Part shown: piece by piece, positions 1 through 7,181 of the stretch
How positions within the stretch are numbered: the stretch's first letter is position 1
Layout: each line of letters begins with the position of its first letter
Virus record (IMG/VR): IMGVR_UViG_3300008120_006169
Location: 62,001-126,000 of that record
Strand: one strand, 5' to 3'
DNA: 64,000 nt
From: a virus
The notes under the pieces: model-generated
Seen by the model: the letters and a program-made list of their open reading frames with translations, nothing else
What the model was told of the DNA's origin: nothing
The model's database searches: none
Translations under genes and position numbers: made by a program

Positions 1-1
1 T

Positions 2-343
2 CAAGGACAATTTGCACTGCATGATTCAGACCCTTTTTTTGCACATCAAGCCTGCGGGTTTGCTCAGTACAAATGCTATCATTTCATTCGTGGCCAACTG
101 TACAAATGCGGGCCAGTGGCCCTGATGCCTGAATTTGACCAACAGCACAATCTAGCAATCAGCGACCAAGATCGACTGTTATTAAACAGCTATCAACCGC
201 TGACAGTGAATGACTGGCCAGGTCCTGCTGTGGACTGGCTGGCACGATTAGATGACCCTATTGCACAGTGCAAATTTTGCCCTACTATTACCAAACAAAA
301 CATCACAATTTACCCCACGGTCAAAGGCCGCAATGCATCATAA
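2..343 (+). CDS. Radical SAM/SPASM-like protein, C-terminal part (5' end outside window)
   Basis: The frame is open from the first bases of the window, so this is the 3' end of a longer gene. The translated piece holds several cysteines: one in ACGFAQ, one in YKCYHF, one in LYKCGP and a CKFC pair near the end. Such spaced cysteines are typical of the auxiliary iron-sulfur (SPASM-like) region of radical SAM enzymes, and the window carries another radical SAM gene with a similar C-terminus at 27973-29019. The catalytic CX3CX2C part would lie upstream. The family call is an inference from the cysteine pattern; another zinc- or cluster-binding protein is possible. Confidence 0.5.
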   Translation, partial: QGQFALHDSDPFFAHQACGFAQYKCYHFIRGQLYKCGPVALMPEFDQQHNLAISDQDRLLLNSYQPLTVNDWPGPAVDWLARLDDPIAQCKFCPTITKQNITIYPTVKGRNAS

Positions 344-372
344 AACCAAAAACCACAACACAGTGTTTTTGC

Positions 373-380
373 CATAAATA
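373..380 (+). promoter_or_regulatory. Late-promoter-like motif CATAAATA
   Basis: CATAAATA ends five bases before the ATG at 386. It matches the T4 late consensus TATAAATA except for the first base. The gene behind it has no Shine-Dalgarno sequence. Confidence 0.45.
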
Positions 381-385
381 ATCAC

Positions 386-982
386 ATGCAAACCAAGAAC
401 GCACACGGCATCAACGACAAAGAACTGTTCAAAAATCACGAAGATTATTGGCAGGTAGCCGACAATATTCGCAACATCTACATGAGCGACGGCAGTCTTA
501 CCACGCTGTTGGACTTTGAGCGTGTGCTGGACGAATTAGATATCTATGCATTTCGCAACTGGGCCATTGGCGAACTGGTACAAGGCCCGGATATTGGCAA
601 GTACACAGTGGGCTGTATTTTCATGTGGCCTGAAAAGCTCATGCCCGACCCACGTGGTGGTCGACGCTTGTTGCCATTTGACTGCGAAATAAAGTACAAA
701 AAGCAAAAGATCAAGATTCCCATCAAAATTACAGACCCATCAGACTACCGCCCGGGTACCAAAAAAGCCAAGATCATGGAACGTGATGTATGGCTGGTAG
801 AAATAGTCATGCCCAAGGCCTTAATGAGTGAAATACGTACAGGTTCCATTGAAATGGAAGACGAGGACATTGACCTCGGAGATTTAGATGATGCCTACGA
901 GCAGGATCTAGATCAAGAAGCCAATCAAAGTGATTCACAAGCAAATGATGCACAACAACAACTCTCACAACCCTCTGCTTGA
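386..982 (+). CDS. Conserved-type phage protein of unknown function
   Basis: 198 residues, not recognised. The N-terminal two thirds look like a compact globular domain with a WPEKLMPDPRGGRR segment and a lysine-rich KYKKQKIKIPIKI strand. From about residue 150 the chain becomes strongly acidic (EMEDEDIDLGDLDD) and ends in a Gln/Asn/Ser-rich tail. Acidic tails of this kind occur in phage structural and DNA-mimic proteins, but no function is assigned. The gene lacks a Shine-Dalgarno and sits just behind a late-promoter-like motif, which suggests late expression. It overlaps the next gene. Confidence 0.75.
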   Translation: MQTKNAHGINDKELFKNHEDYWQVADNIRNIYMSDGSLTTLLDFERVLDELDIYAFRNWAIGELVQGPDIGKYTVGCIFMWPEKLMPDPRGGRRLLPFDCEIKYKKQKIKIPIKITDPSDYRPGTKKAKIMERDVWLVEIVMPKALMSEIRTGSIEMEDEDIDLGDLDDAYEQDLDQEANQSDSQANDAQQQLSQPSA

Positions 983-1502
983 AGGTCTACAGTATCGTGA
1001 CCTCGACGGCATAATGAAGCCCACTATTCACGTGGATGAATTCAGCTCAAAAATGGGCGACGACGAAGACATCATTGTGCTGAGCTTTTTTGTGCGTGAC
1101 AAAGCCGCTGCCAAGGATCTTGTGGCGTGGTTTGAAAAAGGCTATGATTTTGTGCTGGACGCTGACCGTTCACCCGGCGAAATCAAACCCAACAGATACT
1201 TGGTTTATCTGGAAATACGCAGACGCAGTTCAGCCCCACAGCATGTGCAAACACTGCTGGATGATCTTTCCACGCTCACAGAGTATGAACCCGACGACTG
1301 GATGGTACACTACAACAATGGCAAATTTTCCTGGGACGAACAGGTGTTTGCTGACACTGTGCCACTCACGCCAGACGCTTATAGAAAAAGCACAGATCAG
1401 GATCTAAATGAATGGCGAGCAGCCGCTGGCCTGCCTGAAAAACAAATTCACGCAGTCAAGCGTGATCTGCGCGAACTTCAAGCCGCTGCTGGTTTGCTGT
1501 AA
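945..1502 (+). CDS. Phage protein of unknown function
   Basis: About 186 residues, not recognised. The frame also allows a GTG at 930 and an ATG at 948; ATG 945 is chosen as the first ATG. It overlaps the preceding gene by about 38 bases, so the two are probably translated together. The central part (VLSFFVRDKAAAKDLVAWFEK) looks like an alpha/beta domain, and the C-terminus is helical with a repeated AAAGL (WRAAAGL, LQAAAGL). It is probably a virion or assembly protein given its neighbours, but this is only context. Confidence 0.7.
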   Translation: MMHNNNSHNPLLEGLQYRDLDGIMKPTIHVDEFSSKMGDDEDIIVLSFFVRDKAAAKDLVAWFEKGYDFVLDADRSPGEIKPNRYLVYLEIRRRSSAPQHVQTLLDDLSTLTEYEPDDWMVHYNNGKFSWDEQVFADTVPLTPDAYRKSTDQDLNEWRAAAGLPEKQIHAVKRDLRELQAAAGLL

Positions 1503-1515
1503 ACAAAATAAAGAC

Positions 1516-1540
1516 GCCCCAATTCAGCGGGCTCTTTTTT
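1516..1540 (+). terminator. Weak terminator-like hairpin
   Basis: GCCC at 1516-1519 can pair with GGGC at 1529-1532, followed by a run of six T at 1535-1540. The stem is only four base pairs, so it is a weak candidate. It lies in the 73-base gap after the gene ending at 1502. Confidence 0.3.
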
Positions 1541-1575
1541 GAACGTTTCCAATCGCAAATTGTAGCGTTCAGCAA

Positions 1576-2508
1576 ATGCATTTACTATTTCAAATGTCCA
1601 CAAAAAAGATTGTGATTCGTACAGCTGATGTGCCGCCTTTTCTGTCAGTGTTTTCATACATAAAATTACGCACCAACATTGAACGACTGTTTCGACGCCT
1701 GCCCCAACCAGCAAATCAAGTGCATGAGTGTGAGTTGAATTATCCTGTTGGCGCACTGCAACAGGCAGCTGAACAGGCTCTTGCACTGTATGGCAGCTAC
1801 GGCTGGTTGAGCAGGCAAGGACGATCACGCAGTTCATATCAGTCACTGAGTTTGACACACAATCCCCACATACGTGATCCTGCTGTGACAGAATTCAATT
1901 CCACCCTGGGTTCAAGTTTTATTAACAATCAATCATTTTTTTATGGCAACGTGCGCACTTGGTTGGCCTTGCGTGGTCGTTTAAAAAATTCATACTATGA
2001 CAGCTATGCATTCAATCAGCCCAACACAGTGGCACGTGAACAATTTGGTGATTTGTTGAGTCATTTTCCAAGAACTCTAATAAGATCGCGACTGAGTGTG
2101 ATTCGTGCTCATGCACAAGACAGTACAAATCCTGAATATCTACTGCACAAAGACGAGCCTGTGTATGAAAATGTCAGAATAAACATACCTTTAACTCAAT
2201 CGCCTGATCATTATTTGCAGTACCGCGGTGAGGATATCAATTTACAATTGGGCCGGGCCTACACCTGGGACACCAATCAGTCCCATCGAGTGCATGGTGT
2301 GGATAGCGCAGACAGAACCAATCTAGTGCTGGGATTTAGCCCTTGGTTTGATTATGACGCAGAACACGAGGCCTGGGTCAGCAATGAATACTACGGTGAA
2401 TGCCACCCCATTGAAATGGTGCAAAATGGTTGGGTTGCAGATATTTTAAAGGTCAAAGTTTCATCATTAAATAATTCAAAGGACACACTATGCCACAACG
2501 TATCTTAA
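1576..2508 (+). CDS. 2-oxoglutarate/Fe(II) oxygenase-like protein
   Basis: 310 residues. The C-terminal half shows the layout of the aspartyl/asparaginyl hydroxylase type of 2OG-Fe(II) oxygenase: an HxD iron site in LLHKDEPV, the strand VRINIPL, a distal histidine in QSHRVHGVD, and a basic residue in DRTNLVLGF for the 2-oxoglutarate carboxylate. Such enzymes hydroxylate proteins or small molecules. The substrate is unknown. An ATG at 1594 is an alternative start. The gene overlaps the APS kinase-like gene by 19 bases. Two more proteins of this fold lie at 50573-51019 and 51426-52082. Confidence 0.65.
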   Translation: MHLLFQMSTKKIVIRTADVPPFLSVFSYIKLRTNIERLFRRLPQPANQVHECELNYPVGALQQAAEQALALYGSYGWLSRQGRSRSSYQSLSLTHNPHIRDPAVTEFNSTLGSSFINNQSFFYGNVRTWLALRGRLKNSYYDSYAFNQPNTVAREQFGDLLSHFPRTLIRSRLSVIRAHAQDSTNPEYLLHKDEPVYENVRINIPLTQSPDHYLQYRGEDINLQLGRAYTWDTNQSHRVHGVDSADRTNLVLGFSPWFDYDAEHEAWVSNEYYGECHPIEMVQNGWVADILKVKVSSLNNSKDTLCHNVS

Positions 2509-3284
2509 TCATGGGCCTGCCAGGCTCGGGTAAAACCACACTGGCACGGGAATTGCAAGCACAGCTAGAAGCAGCTGGCAAGCAAGTGGGTTGGCTGAAC
2601 GCAGACGAAATCCGCGAACAGTACAATGACTGGGACTTTTCAGAAGCCGGGCGTATTCGTCAAGCACGAAGAATGCGTGAACTAGCAGACAAGCTCACAG
2701 CATATGACTACATGATAGCAGACTTTGTGGCACCCTTGGTGGAAATGCGCAATGTGTTCAAAGCAGATTGGACTGTATGGGTAGACACCATCCGTGAAGG
2801 TCGATATGCTGATACCAATGCCATGTTTGTGGAACCCGAAGTGTACGACTTTCGCATAAATGAACAGAACTGTGAGAAATGGGCGGACTTCATTAAAGAG
2901 CACATTATCGACAATCGTCGACGTCCTGTGTTTGATTTCAAACGAGAAACTGTGCAAATGCTGGGTCGCTGGCAGCCCTGGCATGACGGCCATCGTGCGT
3001 TATTTGAACGCCTGCTAGAACGCACAGGGCAGGTTGTTATTCAAGTGCGTGATGTACAGGGCTGGCAGGGTTCTAATCCGTTTGAAGTGGAACGAGTGAA
3101 ATCATTTATTCGACGTGACTTAGATCCTCTGTATCAAGGCCAGTATGAAATACAAGTTGTGCCCAACATTGTGCATATTGGCTGGGGTCGCGGCGTGGGC
3201 TATTCAGCCGGCGAAGAGTCATTTGACGAAGCAATCACAGATATTTCAGCCACAAAAATTCGCAAAGAATTAGGATTAAAGTGA
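2490..3284 (+). CDS. APS kinase-like domain fused to HxGH nucleotidyltransferase
   Basis: 264 residues, two domains. Residues 1-140 resemble adenylylsulfate kinase: P-loop GLPGSGKTT at 9-17, LNADEIREQYNDWDFSEAGR matching the CysC substrate-binding stretch, and DFVAPLVEMRN. CysC phosphorylates APS to PAPS, the sulfate donor. Residues about 150-264 carry GRWQPWHDGH and a C-terminal ISATKIR, the two signature motifs of the HxGH nucleotidyltransferase superfamily (NMNAT/NadR type). The second domain is too short to be an ATP sulfurylase. The next gene encodes a DUF2061-like membrane protein and a sulfotransferase lies at 38122-38880. The kinase assignment is fairly firm as a family; the role of the second domain is open. 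Confidence 0.75.
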   Translation: MPQRILIMGLPGSGKTTLARELQAQLEAAGKQVGWLNADEIREQYNDWDFSEAGRIRQARRMRELADKLTAYDYMIADFVAPLVEMRNVFKADWTVWVDTIREGRYADTNAMFVEPEVYDFRINEQNCEKWADFIKEHIIDNRRRPVFDFKRETVQMLGRWQPWHDGHRALFERLLERTGQVVIQVRDVQGWQGSNPFEVERVKSFIRRDLDPLYQGQYEIQVVPNIVHIGWGRGVGYSAGEESFDEAITDISATKIRKELGLK

Positions 3285-3484
3285 CCGACAGCAATGGTCG
3301 TAGTCTAGTAAAAACTCTGACCTGGCGCATTACTGGCAGCGCCAGCACATTTACCATTGCGTATTTAATTACTGGTAGTTTTGGAATTAGCTCGGTCATT
3401 GCATTTGTGCAAATGGGTGTGAATACTGTGCTGTATTGGTTGCATGAACGGGCCTGGGCTCGGGTATCCTGGGGGCGCAACTAA
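3281..3484 (+). CDS. DUF2061-like small membrane protein
   Basis: 67 residues with a GTG start that overlaps the stop of the APS kinase-like gene (GTGA), so the two are translationally coupled. The order is a basic N-terminus with a TLTWRI motif, two hydrophobic segments, then WLHERAW and a final VSWGR. This matches the pattern of the DUF2061 family of small inner-membrane proteins, whose function is unknown. A second copy of the same type lies at 57643-57825. Confidence 0.7.
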   Translation: MTDSNGRSLVKTLTWRITGSASTFTIAYLITGSFGISSVIAFVQMGVNTVLYWLHERAWARVSWGRN

Positions 3485-3487
3485 ATA
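3480..3487 (+). promoter_or_regulatory. Late-promoter-like motif ACTAAATA
   Basis: The motif ends five bases before the ATG at 3493 and overlaps the stop codon of the previous gene. It belongs to the same start-proximal AAATA set seen at 373, 14486, 15480 and elsewhere. Confidence 0.35.
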
Positions 3488-3492
3488 ATGGC

Positions 3493-3963
3493 ATGTGGAT
3501 TTTACATTTTCTTCCTGATGCCTTGATCTTATGGTTTTGTAACATCCTGTTATTAGCGGGCCTTGTGCTTACTGTAGCAGGATTTTTTGCGCATCGTATT
3601 CCTCTAGTGTGGCAATATCAGTTGCCCTTTAAAGTCCTGGGCATTGCACTTTTGGTGCTAGGAGTTTACTTTCGCGGCGGATACGCAGTGGAAGCAGAAT
3701 GGCGCGAGCGTGTGGCTGAAGTGGAACAAAAACTAAAGATTGCTGAAGCTGAAAGCGCACGGGAAAATGTAAAGATTGTGGAACGAGTTGTGAAGAAAAC
3801 TGAATACATCACTCGTAGAGGTCAAGACATCATACAGTATATTGACAGAGAAATAGTCAAGTACGATGTAAAATTTGCACCTGGTGGACAGTGTGAAATT
3901 CCTCGAGAATTCATTACCACTATAAATCGTGCAGCGGAGGCACCAAAAAATGAAACTAAATGA
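3493..3963 (+). CDS. Membrane protein with coiled coil, possible inner spanin
   Basis: 156 residues. Two hydrophobic stretches cover about residues 8-32 and 46-62, followed by a heptad-rich charged helix from about 70 to 125 (VAEVEQKLKIAEAESAREN) and a short tail. An N-terminal membrane anchor plus coiled coil is the layout of Rz-like inner spanins, and a lipoprotein and an endolysin follow at 5343 and 5648. Against this, two membrane segments are unusual for Rz, and another gene lies between it and the lipoprotein. The spanin role is therefore only a possibility. Confidence 0.5.
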   Translation: MWILHFLPDALILWFCNILLLAGLVLTVAGFFAHRIPLVWQYQLPFKVLGIALLVLGVYFRGGYAVEAEWRERVAEVEQKLKIAEAESARENVKIVERVVKKTEYITRRGQDIIQYIDREIVKYDVKFAPGGQCEIPREFITTINRAAEAPKNETK

Positions 3964-5341
3964 CGTAATACTAGAAGCAGCGTCGCCTGCTCAACAGGCA
4001 GCCATTGCTATTGCTAAAAAGAAAAAGGCCGGCATGGTCAAAGAACAACAGCTTGATGAATTTGCGCCGTTGTTGGCAGCAGGTGCAAGACTGTTCATGG
4101 CTGCTGCCCCAAAAATAGCACAGGTTCTTGGCCAAGCAGGACAAGCAGGAGCTCGCGGTGCAGGTCAGGCTGCTCGAGCTGGCACAGAAATTGCAGCCAA
4201 GAATGCTGGAAAAATTGGCATGGGTGCTGGTGCTTACGAAATTGGATCTTCTGTGGCAGACATTGCCAAAGATATTGCTGCCAAGGTGGGCACGGCCATT
4301 GACGAGAAAACATTGCTTGACCTGTCTGCTTTGGCTTTTAAATATGCCATCCCTGCTGGCATTGTGTTGGCTGTGTTGTATGGCGGCAAAAAAGCCATAG
4401 ACTCCTTGTTTGACGAGCCCAAAGATCAGCAAGGTGTGGCGGAAGGCAAAGCTGATTACAACTTTGATATTGAGGATCTAAAACGTCTTGAACAAATCAG
4501 AGACTTGTCCACGTTGAAAGCACAGGCACTGGCATTGATCAGCAAGCCCAGTGCCAAGCCAATGAAACCAGAAAAAGTTGAATGGTTTAAAAATGCCCTG
4601 GAAAGAATGAACAGCCCTTTAAAAGTAATCAAACTCATGTATGATTTGTTGCTGAGTGGCGAAGGTAATGCTGTAGTTGGTTCTAGATCGTCAATGAATC
4701 CCAACAGTTATCGTCAGCGATTTAGTGAGCAAGGTGTAGCGGAAGACTACAATGGCGAGTATGACGACGAAGCAGGCATGGCCGACAACAACTTAGAAAC
4801 GCTACAACGTGCTGTAGAAGGTATTGACGATCTAATTCAATCAGGTGATAACTTGCCTGAATGGTGTCAAGAAAAGATTGCTGTGGCCAAGTCAATGCTG
4901 GTTGCTGTGTGGGACTATATGTATTCAGAGGAAGCGTCAGACGAAGTGGATCCCGAAGTGGATGAAATGTTTGAAGCCATGCAAGAGTTGGTAGCAGAAA
5001 TGGCTGTGAAAAATCGTGTGAGCGAAGATCTAGTGTGGGAACAGTTTGAAGCCATGCCGGACAATGTGCTGTATGAAACAGCCGCCTGGCGACGTAAAGA
5101 AGGCAAGAGCAAAAAAGGCGGATTAAACGCCAAAGGTGTGGCATCATATCGTAGAGAAAATCCTGGATCAAAATTGCAAATGGCCGTGACCACCAAGCCT
5201 TCAAAACTAAAGAAAGGCTCTAAGGCAGCAAAAAGACGCAAATCATTCTGCGCCAGAATGTCAGGCGTTAAAGGCCCAATGAAAAAACCCAACGGCAAAC
5301 CCACACGCAAGGCTCTAGCATTGAGAAAATGGAACTGCTGA
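3950..5341 (+). CDS. Putative internal virion protein with capsid-targeting-like N-terminus
   Basis: 463 residues. ATG 3950 is chosen because GGAGG lies eight bases upstream; it overlaps the previous gene. The N-terminus MKLNDVILEA resembles the T4 capsid-targeting sequence of internal proteins (MKTYQEFIAEA). EQQLDE follows near residue 30. Residues 50-100 are Gly/Ala-rich, and a hydrophobic segment lies at about 125-147. QGVAEG and QGVAED motifs occur at 4430 and 4730, exactly 300 bases apart. The basic C-terminus has a SFCARMSG...RKWNC pattern that I associate with a widespread small phage/viral domain. I infer a packaged, proteolytically processed protein; no enzymatic role is visible. Confidence 0.65.
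   Translation: MKLNDVILEAASPAQQAAIAIAKKKKAGMVKEQQLDEFAPLLAAGARLFMAAAPKIAQVLGQAGQAGARGAGQAARAGTEIAAKNAGKIGMGAGAYEIGSSVADIAKDIAAKVGTAIDEKTLLDLSALAFKYAIPAGIVLAVLYGGKKAIDSLFDEPKDQQGVAEGKADYNFDIEDLKRLEQIRDLSTLKAQALALISKPSAKPMKPEKVEWFKNALERMNSPLKVIKLMYDLLLSGEGNAVVGSRSSMNPNSYRQRFSEQGVAEDYNGEYDDEAGMADNNLETLQRAVEGIDDLIQSGDNLPEWCQEKIAVAKSMLVAVWDYMYSEEASDEVDPEVDEMFEAMQELVAEMAVKNRVSEDLVWEQFEAMPDNVLYETAAWRRKEGKSKKGGLNAKGVASYRRENPGSKLQMAVTTKPSKLKKGSKAAKRRKSFCARMSGVKGPMKKPNGKPTRKALALRKWNC
4430..4445 (+). repeat. In-frame QGVAE-coding repeat, copy 1
   Basis: Sixteen bases, CAAGGTGTGGCGGAAG, coding Gln-Gly-Val-Ala-Glu. Identical to the copy at 22030-22045, 17.6 kb away in a different gene. Confidence 0.7.
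4730..4745 (+). repeat. In-frame QGVAE-coding repeat, copy 2
   Basis: Differs from copy 1 by one base (GTA for GTG at the valine codon). It lies exactly 300 bases downstream of copy 1 in the same reading frame. Confidence 0.7.
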
Positions 5342-5342
5342 C

Positions 5343-5651
5343 ATGAAAAATCAACAGGATCAACAACTTGTTTCCAGTTTGATTATATTTGCAATTGTTG
5401 TGATGCTGATGTTGGCCATCACTGGGTGCAGCACTGTGGTGCCTGTTGTGGCCAAGTTTCCAGATGCACCCGGACGATCAGCCATGGTGCCGTGCCCACA
5501 ACTGGAACAGATTCCAGGTGAAGCTCGACTCAGTGACGTTGGTCGAACTGTGGTACAAAACTACACCACTTACTATGCTTGTGCTGTGAAAGCAGATGCT
5601 TGGATTGAGTGGTACTCAGTACAGAAAAAAATATTTGAAGGTGCAAAATGA
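5343..5651 (+). CDS. Small lipoprotein, possible outer-membrane spanin
   Basis: 102 residues. A hydrophobic signal segment at about residues 9-28 ends in LAITGC, a lipobox with the lipidated cysteine near residue 29. The mature part is about 75 residues with two more cysteines (MVPCPQ, YYACAV). It ends in an ATGA overlap with the GH19 endolysin, so the two are co-translated. Small lipoproteins next to endolysins are often Rz1-type outer spanins. This one is not notably proline-rich, so the spanin role is an inference from position and lipobox. Confidence 0.6.
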   Translation: MKNQQDQQLVSSLIIFAIVVMLMLAITGCSTVVPVVAKFPDAPGRSAMVPCPQLEQIPGEARLSDVGRTVVQNYTTYYACAVKADAWIEWYSVQKKIFEGAK

Positions 5652-6262
5652 GCATACTATCCGTACAACAACTAAAACAAATGGTAAAGAATCCCCACAT
5701 TGATCACTGGCACGAAGCCCTAGATCAACTGTTAGATGACTACGGCATTGACACACCCCTACGTGTGGCACATTTTGTTGCACAATGCGCTCATGAGTCA
5801 GGAAATTTTATTTTCATCAAAGAAAATCTCAACTACAAAGCCGCAAGCCTACAAAAAGTTTTCCCCAAGTATTTCCCCACAGCTGAATTGGCTGCACAGT
5901 ATGCCAACCGGCCTGAACGTATTGCCAACAGAGTCTATGCCAATAGAATGGGCAACGGCGACGAAGCATCAGGCGATGGCTGGCGCTATTGTGGTCGTGG
6001 GCTAATACAGTTGACAGGCAAGGACAACTACACATTCTTTGCAGGCAGCCTGAGTATTTCTGAAGCCGAAGCCGCAGAATATCTAGCCACTTTTGAAGGT
6101 GCCGCACAGTCAGCTTGTTGGTACTGGGAACAGAACAATCTAAATAGATTTGCAGATGCCAATGACGCAAAAGGTCTAACACGGGCCATCAACGGTGGCT
6201 ACATTGGTCTTGAGGATCGCATCAAACACACTGAACATGCACTGCATGTGTTGGGAGCCTAA
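5648..6262 (+). CDS. GH19 chitinase-like endolysin
   Basis: 204 residues, the usual size of phage GH19 lysozymes. The catalytic glutamate sits in AHESGNF near residue 50, and the substrate-cleft motif GRGLIQLTGKDNY lies at about 119-131. GH19 endolysins cleave the glycan strands of peptidoglycan and, with a holin, release progeny. The start ATG overlaps the stop of the lipoprotein gene. There is no signal peptide, so release to the periplasm would need a holin; a candidate lies at 9790-10326. Confidence 0.9.
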   Translation: MSILSVQQLKQMVKNPHIDHWHEALDQLLDDYGIDTPLRVAHFVAQCAHESGNFIFIKENLNYKAASLQKVFPKYFPTAELAAQYANRPERIANRVYANRMGNGDEASGDGWRYCGRGLIQLTGKDNYTFFAGSLSISEAEAAEYLATFEGAAQSACWYWEQNNLNRFADANDAKGLTRAINGGYIGLEDRIKHTEHALHVLGA

Positions 6263-6424
6263 ATGCCATTAGCAATTGGTGGGGGCATATCCATTGGTGG
6301 GGGCATAAGTGTTGCAGTTGCACCGCCCACACCTTCGGCCACATCCATTACCACAGAGTCGGATGATCCCATCACAACAGAATTGGCAAACTCGCCGCCC
6401 AGCGACGAGATTATTACAGAATAA
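6263..6424 (+). CDS. Short IGGG-motif protein of the fibre region
   Basis: 53 residues, starting directly behind the endolysin. It begins MPLAIGGGISIGGGISV and continues with a Pro/Thr/Ser-rich acidic stretch. The opening matches the starts of the proteins at 8731 (MPIVIGPGIEIGPGV) and 9463 (MAMIIGSGITLGTGL). It may be a minimal member of this family or the anchoring part of a fibre. The coding call rests on the shared start and tight spacing. Confidence 0.6.
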   Translation: MPLAIGGGISIGGGISVAVAPPTPSATSITTESDDPITTELANSPPSDEIITE

Positions 6425-6433
6425 GGAAAGCAC

Positions 6434-7180
6434 ATGCCCATTAAAATATCACAACTAACTTCACTAGCCGCAATGACTGATGCAGCCATTGTGCCAGTGG
6501 TCAGCAGTGGAGTTACCTATCAAATTTCAGGCAGCAACTTGAAAACATATTTTTCTTCTGTGACCGGCAACATCACAGGCGGCAACTTGAACACAGGCGG
6601 CTTGGTTACAGCCACAGGCAACGTGAACACAGCATCAGGCGTGTTGGCCACTGGCAATGTGCGTGGTGGCAACGTAACGTCTGTGGCCCTGGTACAAGGC
6701 GCCACAGTGAGTGCCACAGGTAATGTACAAGCTGGCAACCTCAACACCACAGGATTGATTTCTGCTACAGGAACCATCACATCTGGCGCTAATATCATTG
6801 GTAGTTTCTTTGTGGGCAATGGATCACAGTTGACTGGAATTTCAGGTGGAGTGGCATCACTCAGCGGCAACTTGTCCGGCAACCTAGTAGGTAATGGATT
6901 TGGAGCAGATGCATTTAGTTTTGTCAGCGTTACTGGCAACGTAACAGCCGCAAACTTTATAGGTGGCGGCGCAGGCACACCCACACTGAGTTCAGCCACA
7001 AACTTGGATCTGTCAGCTGTGTCAGCAGTTAGAGTAGTTGGCGGTGGCACGTTCCGACTGCCTAGTTTAACCACAGCACAAATTGCCAACACAATTGCAG
7101 CCAATGGTGACATGATTTACAACTCATCTACTAACAAGTTTCAGGGTTACGAAAATGGTGCCTGGGCCAATTTAATTTAA
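6434..7180 (+). CDS. Repetitive tail-fibre-like protein
   Basis: 248 residues. After a short N-terminal part the chain consists of degenerate repeats rich in TGN and GGN turns (VTGNITGGNLNTGG, ATGNVNTASG, ATGNVQAGNLNTTG), a layout typical of triple-stranded phage fibre shafts. The C-terminus has GDMIYNSSTNKFQGYENGAW, like the tip segment of many fibre proteins that report a new feature on screen-like beta hairpins. A Shine-Dalgarno (AAGGAAAG) precedes the ATG. It probably forms part of a host-binding fibre. Confidence 0.7.
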   Translation: MPIKISQLTSLAAMTDAAIVPVVSSGVTYQISGSNLKTYFSSVTGNITGGNLNTGGLVTATGNVNTASGVLATGNVRGGNVTSVALVQGATVSATGNVQAGNLNTTGLISATGTITSGANIIGSFFVGNGSQLTGISGGVASLSGNLSGNLVGNGFGADAFSFVSVTGNVTAANFIGGGAGTPTLSSATNLDLSAVSAVRVVGGGTFRLPSLTTAQIANTIAANGDMIYNSSTNKFQGYENGAWANLI

Positions 7181-7181
7181 T

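Noticed and set aside
2963-3284. Second domain of the APS kinase fusion as ATP sulfurylase
   Set aside because: It has HxGH and ISATKIR but only about 110 residues; ATP sulfurylases are near 300 or more.
3493-3963. Firm call as Rz inner spanin
   Set aside because: Two membrane segments and a separate gene before the lipoprotein do not fit the usual Rz/Rz1 arrangement; kept as a possibility only.
4722-5204. Long open frames on the minus strand across plus-strand genes, e.g. here and at 6520-7113
   Set aside because: They lie opposite clear genes with good starts and their products are low-complexity or have no protein-like pattern.
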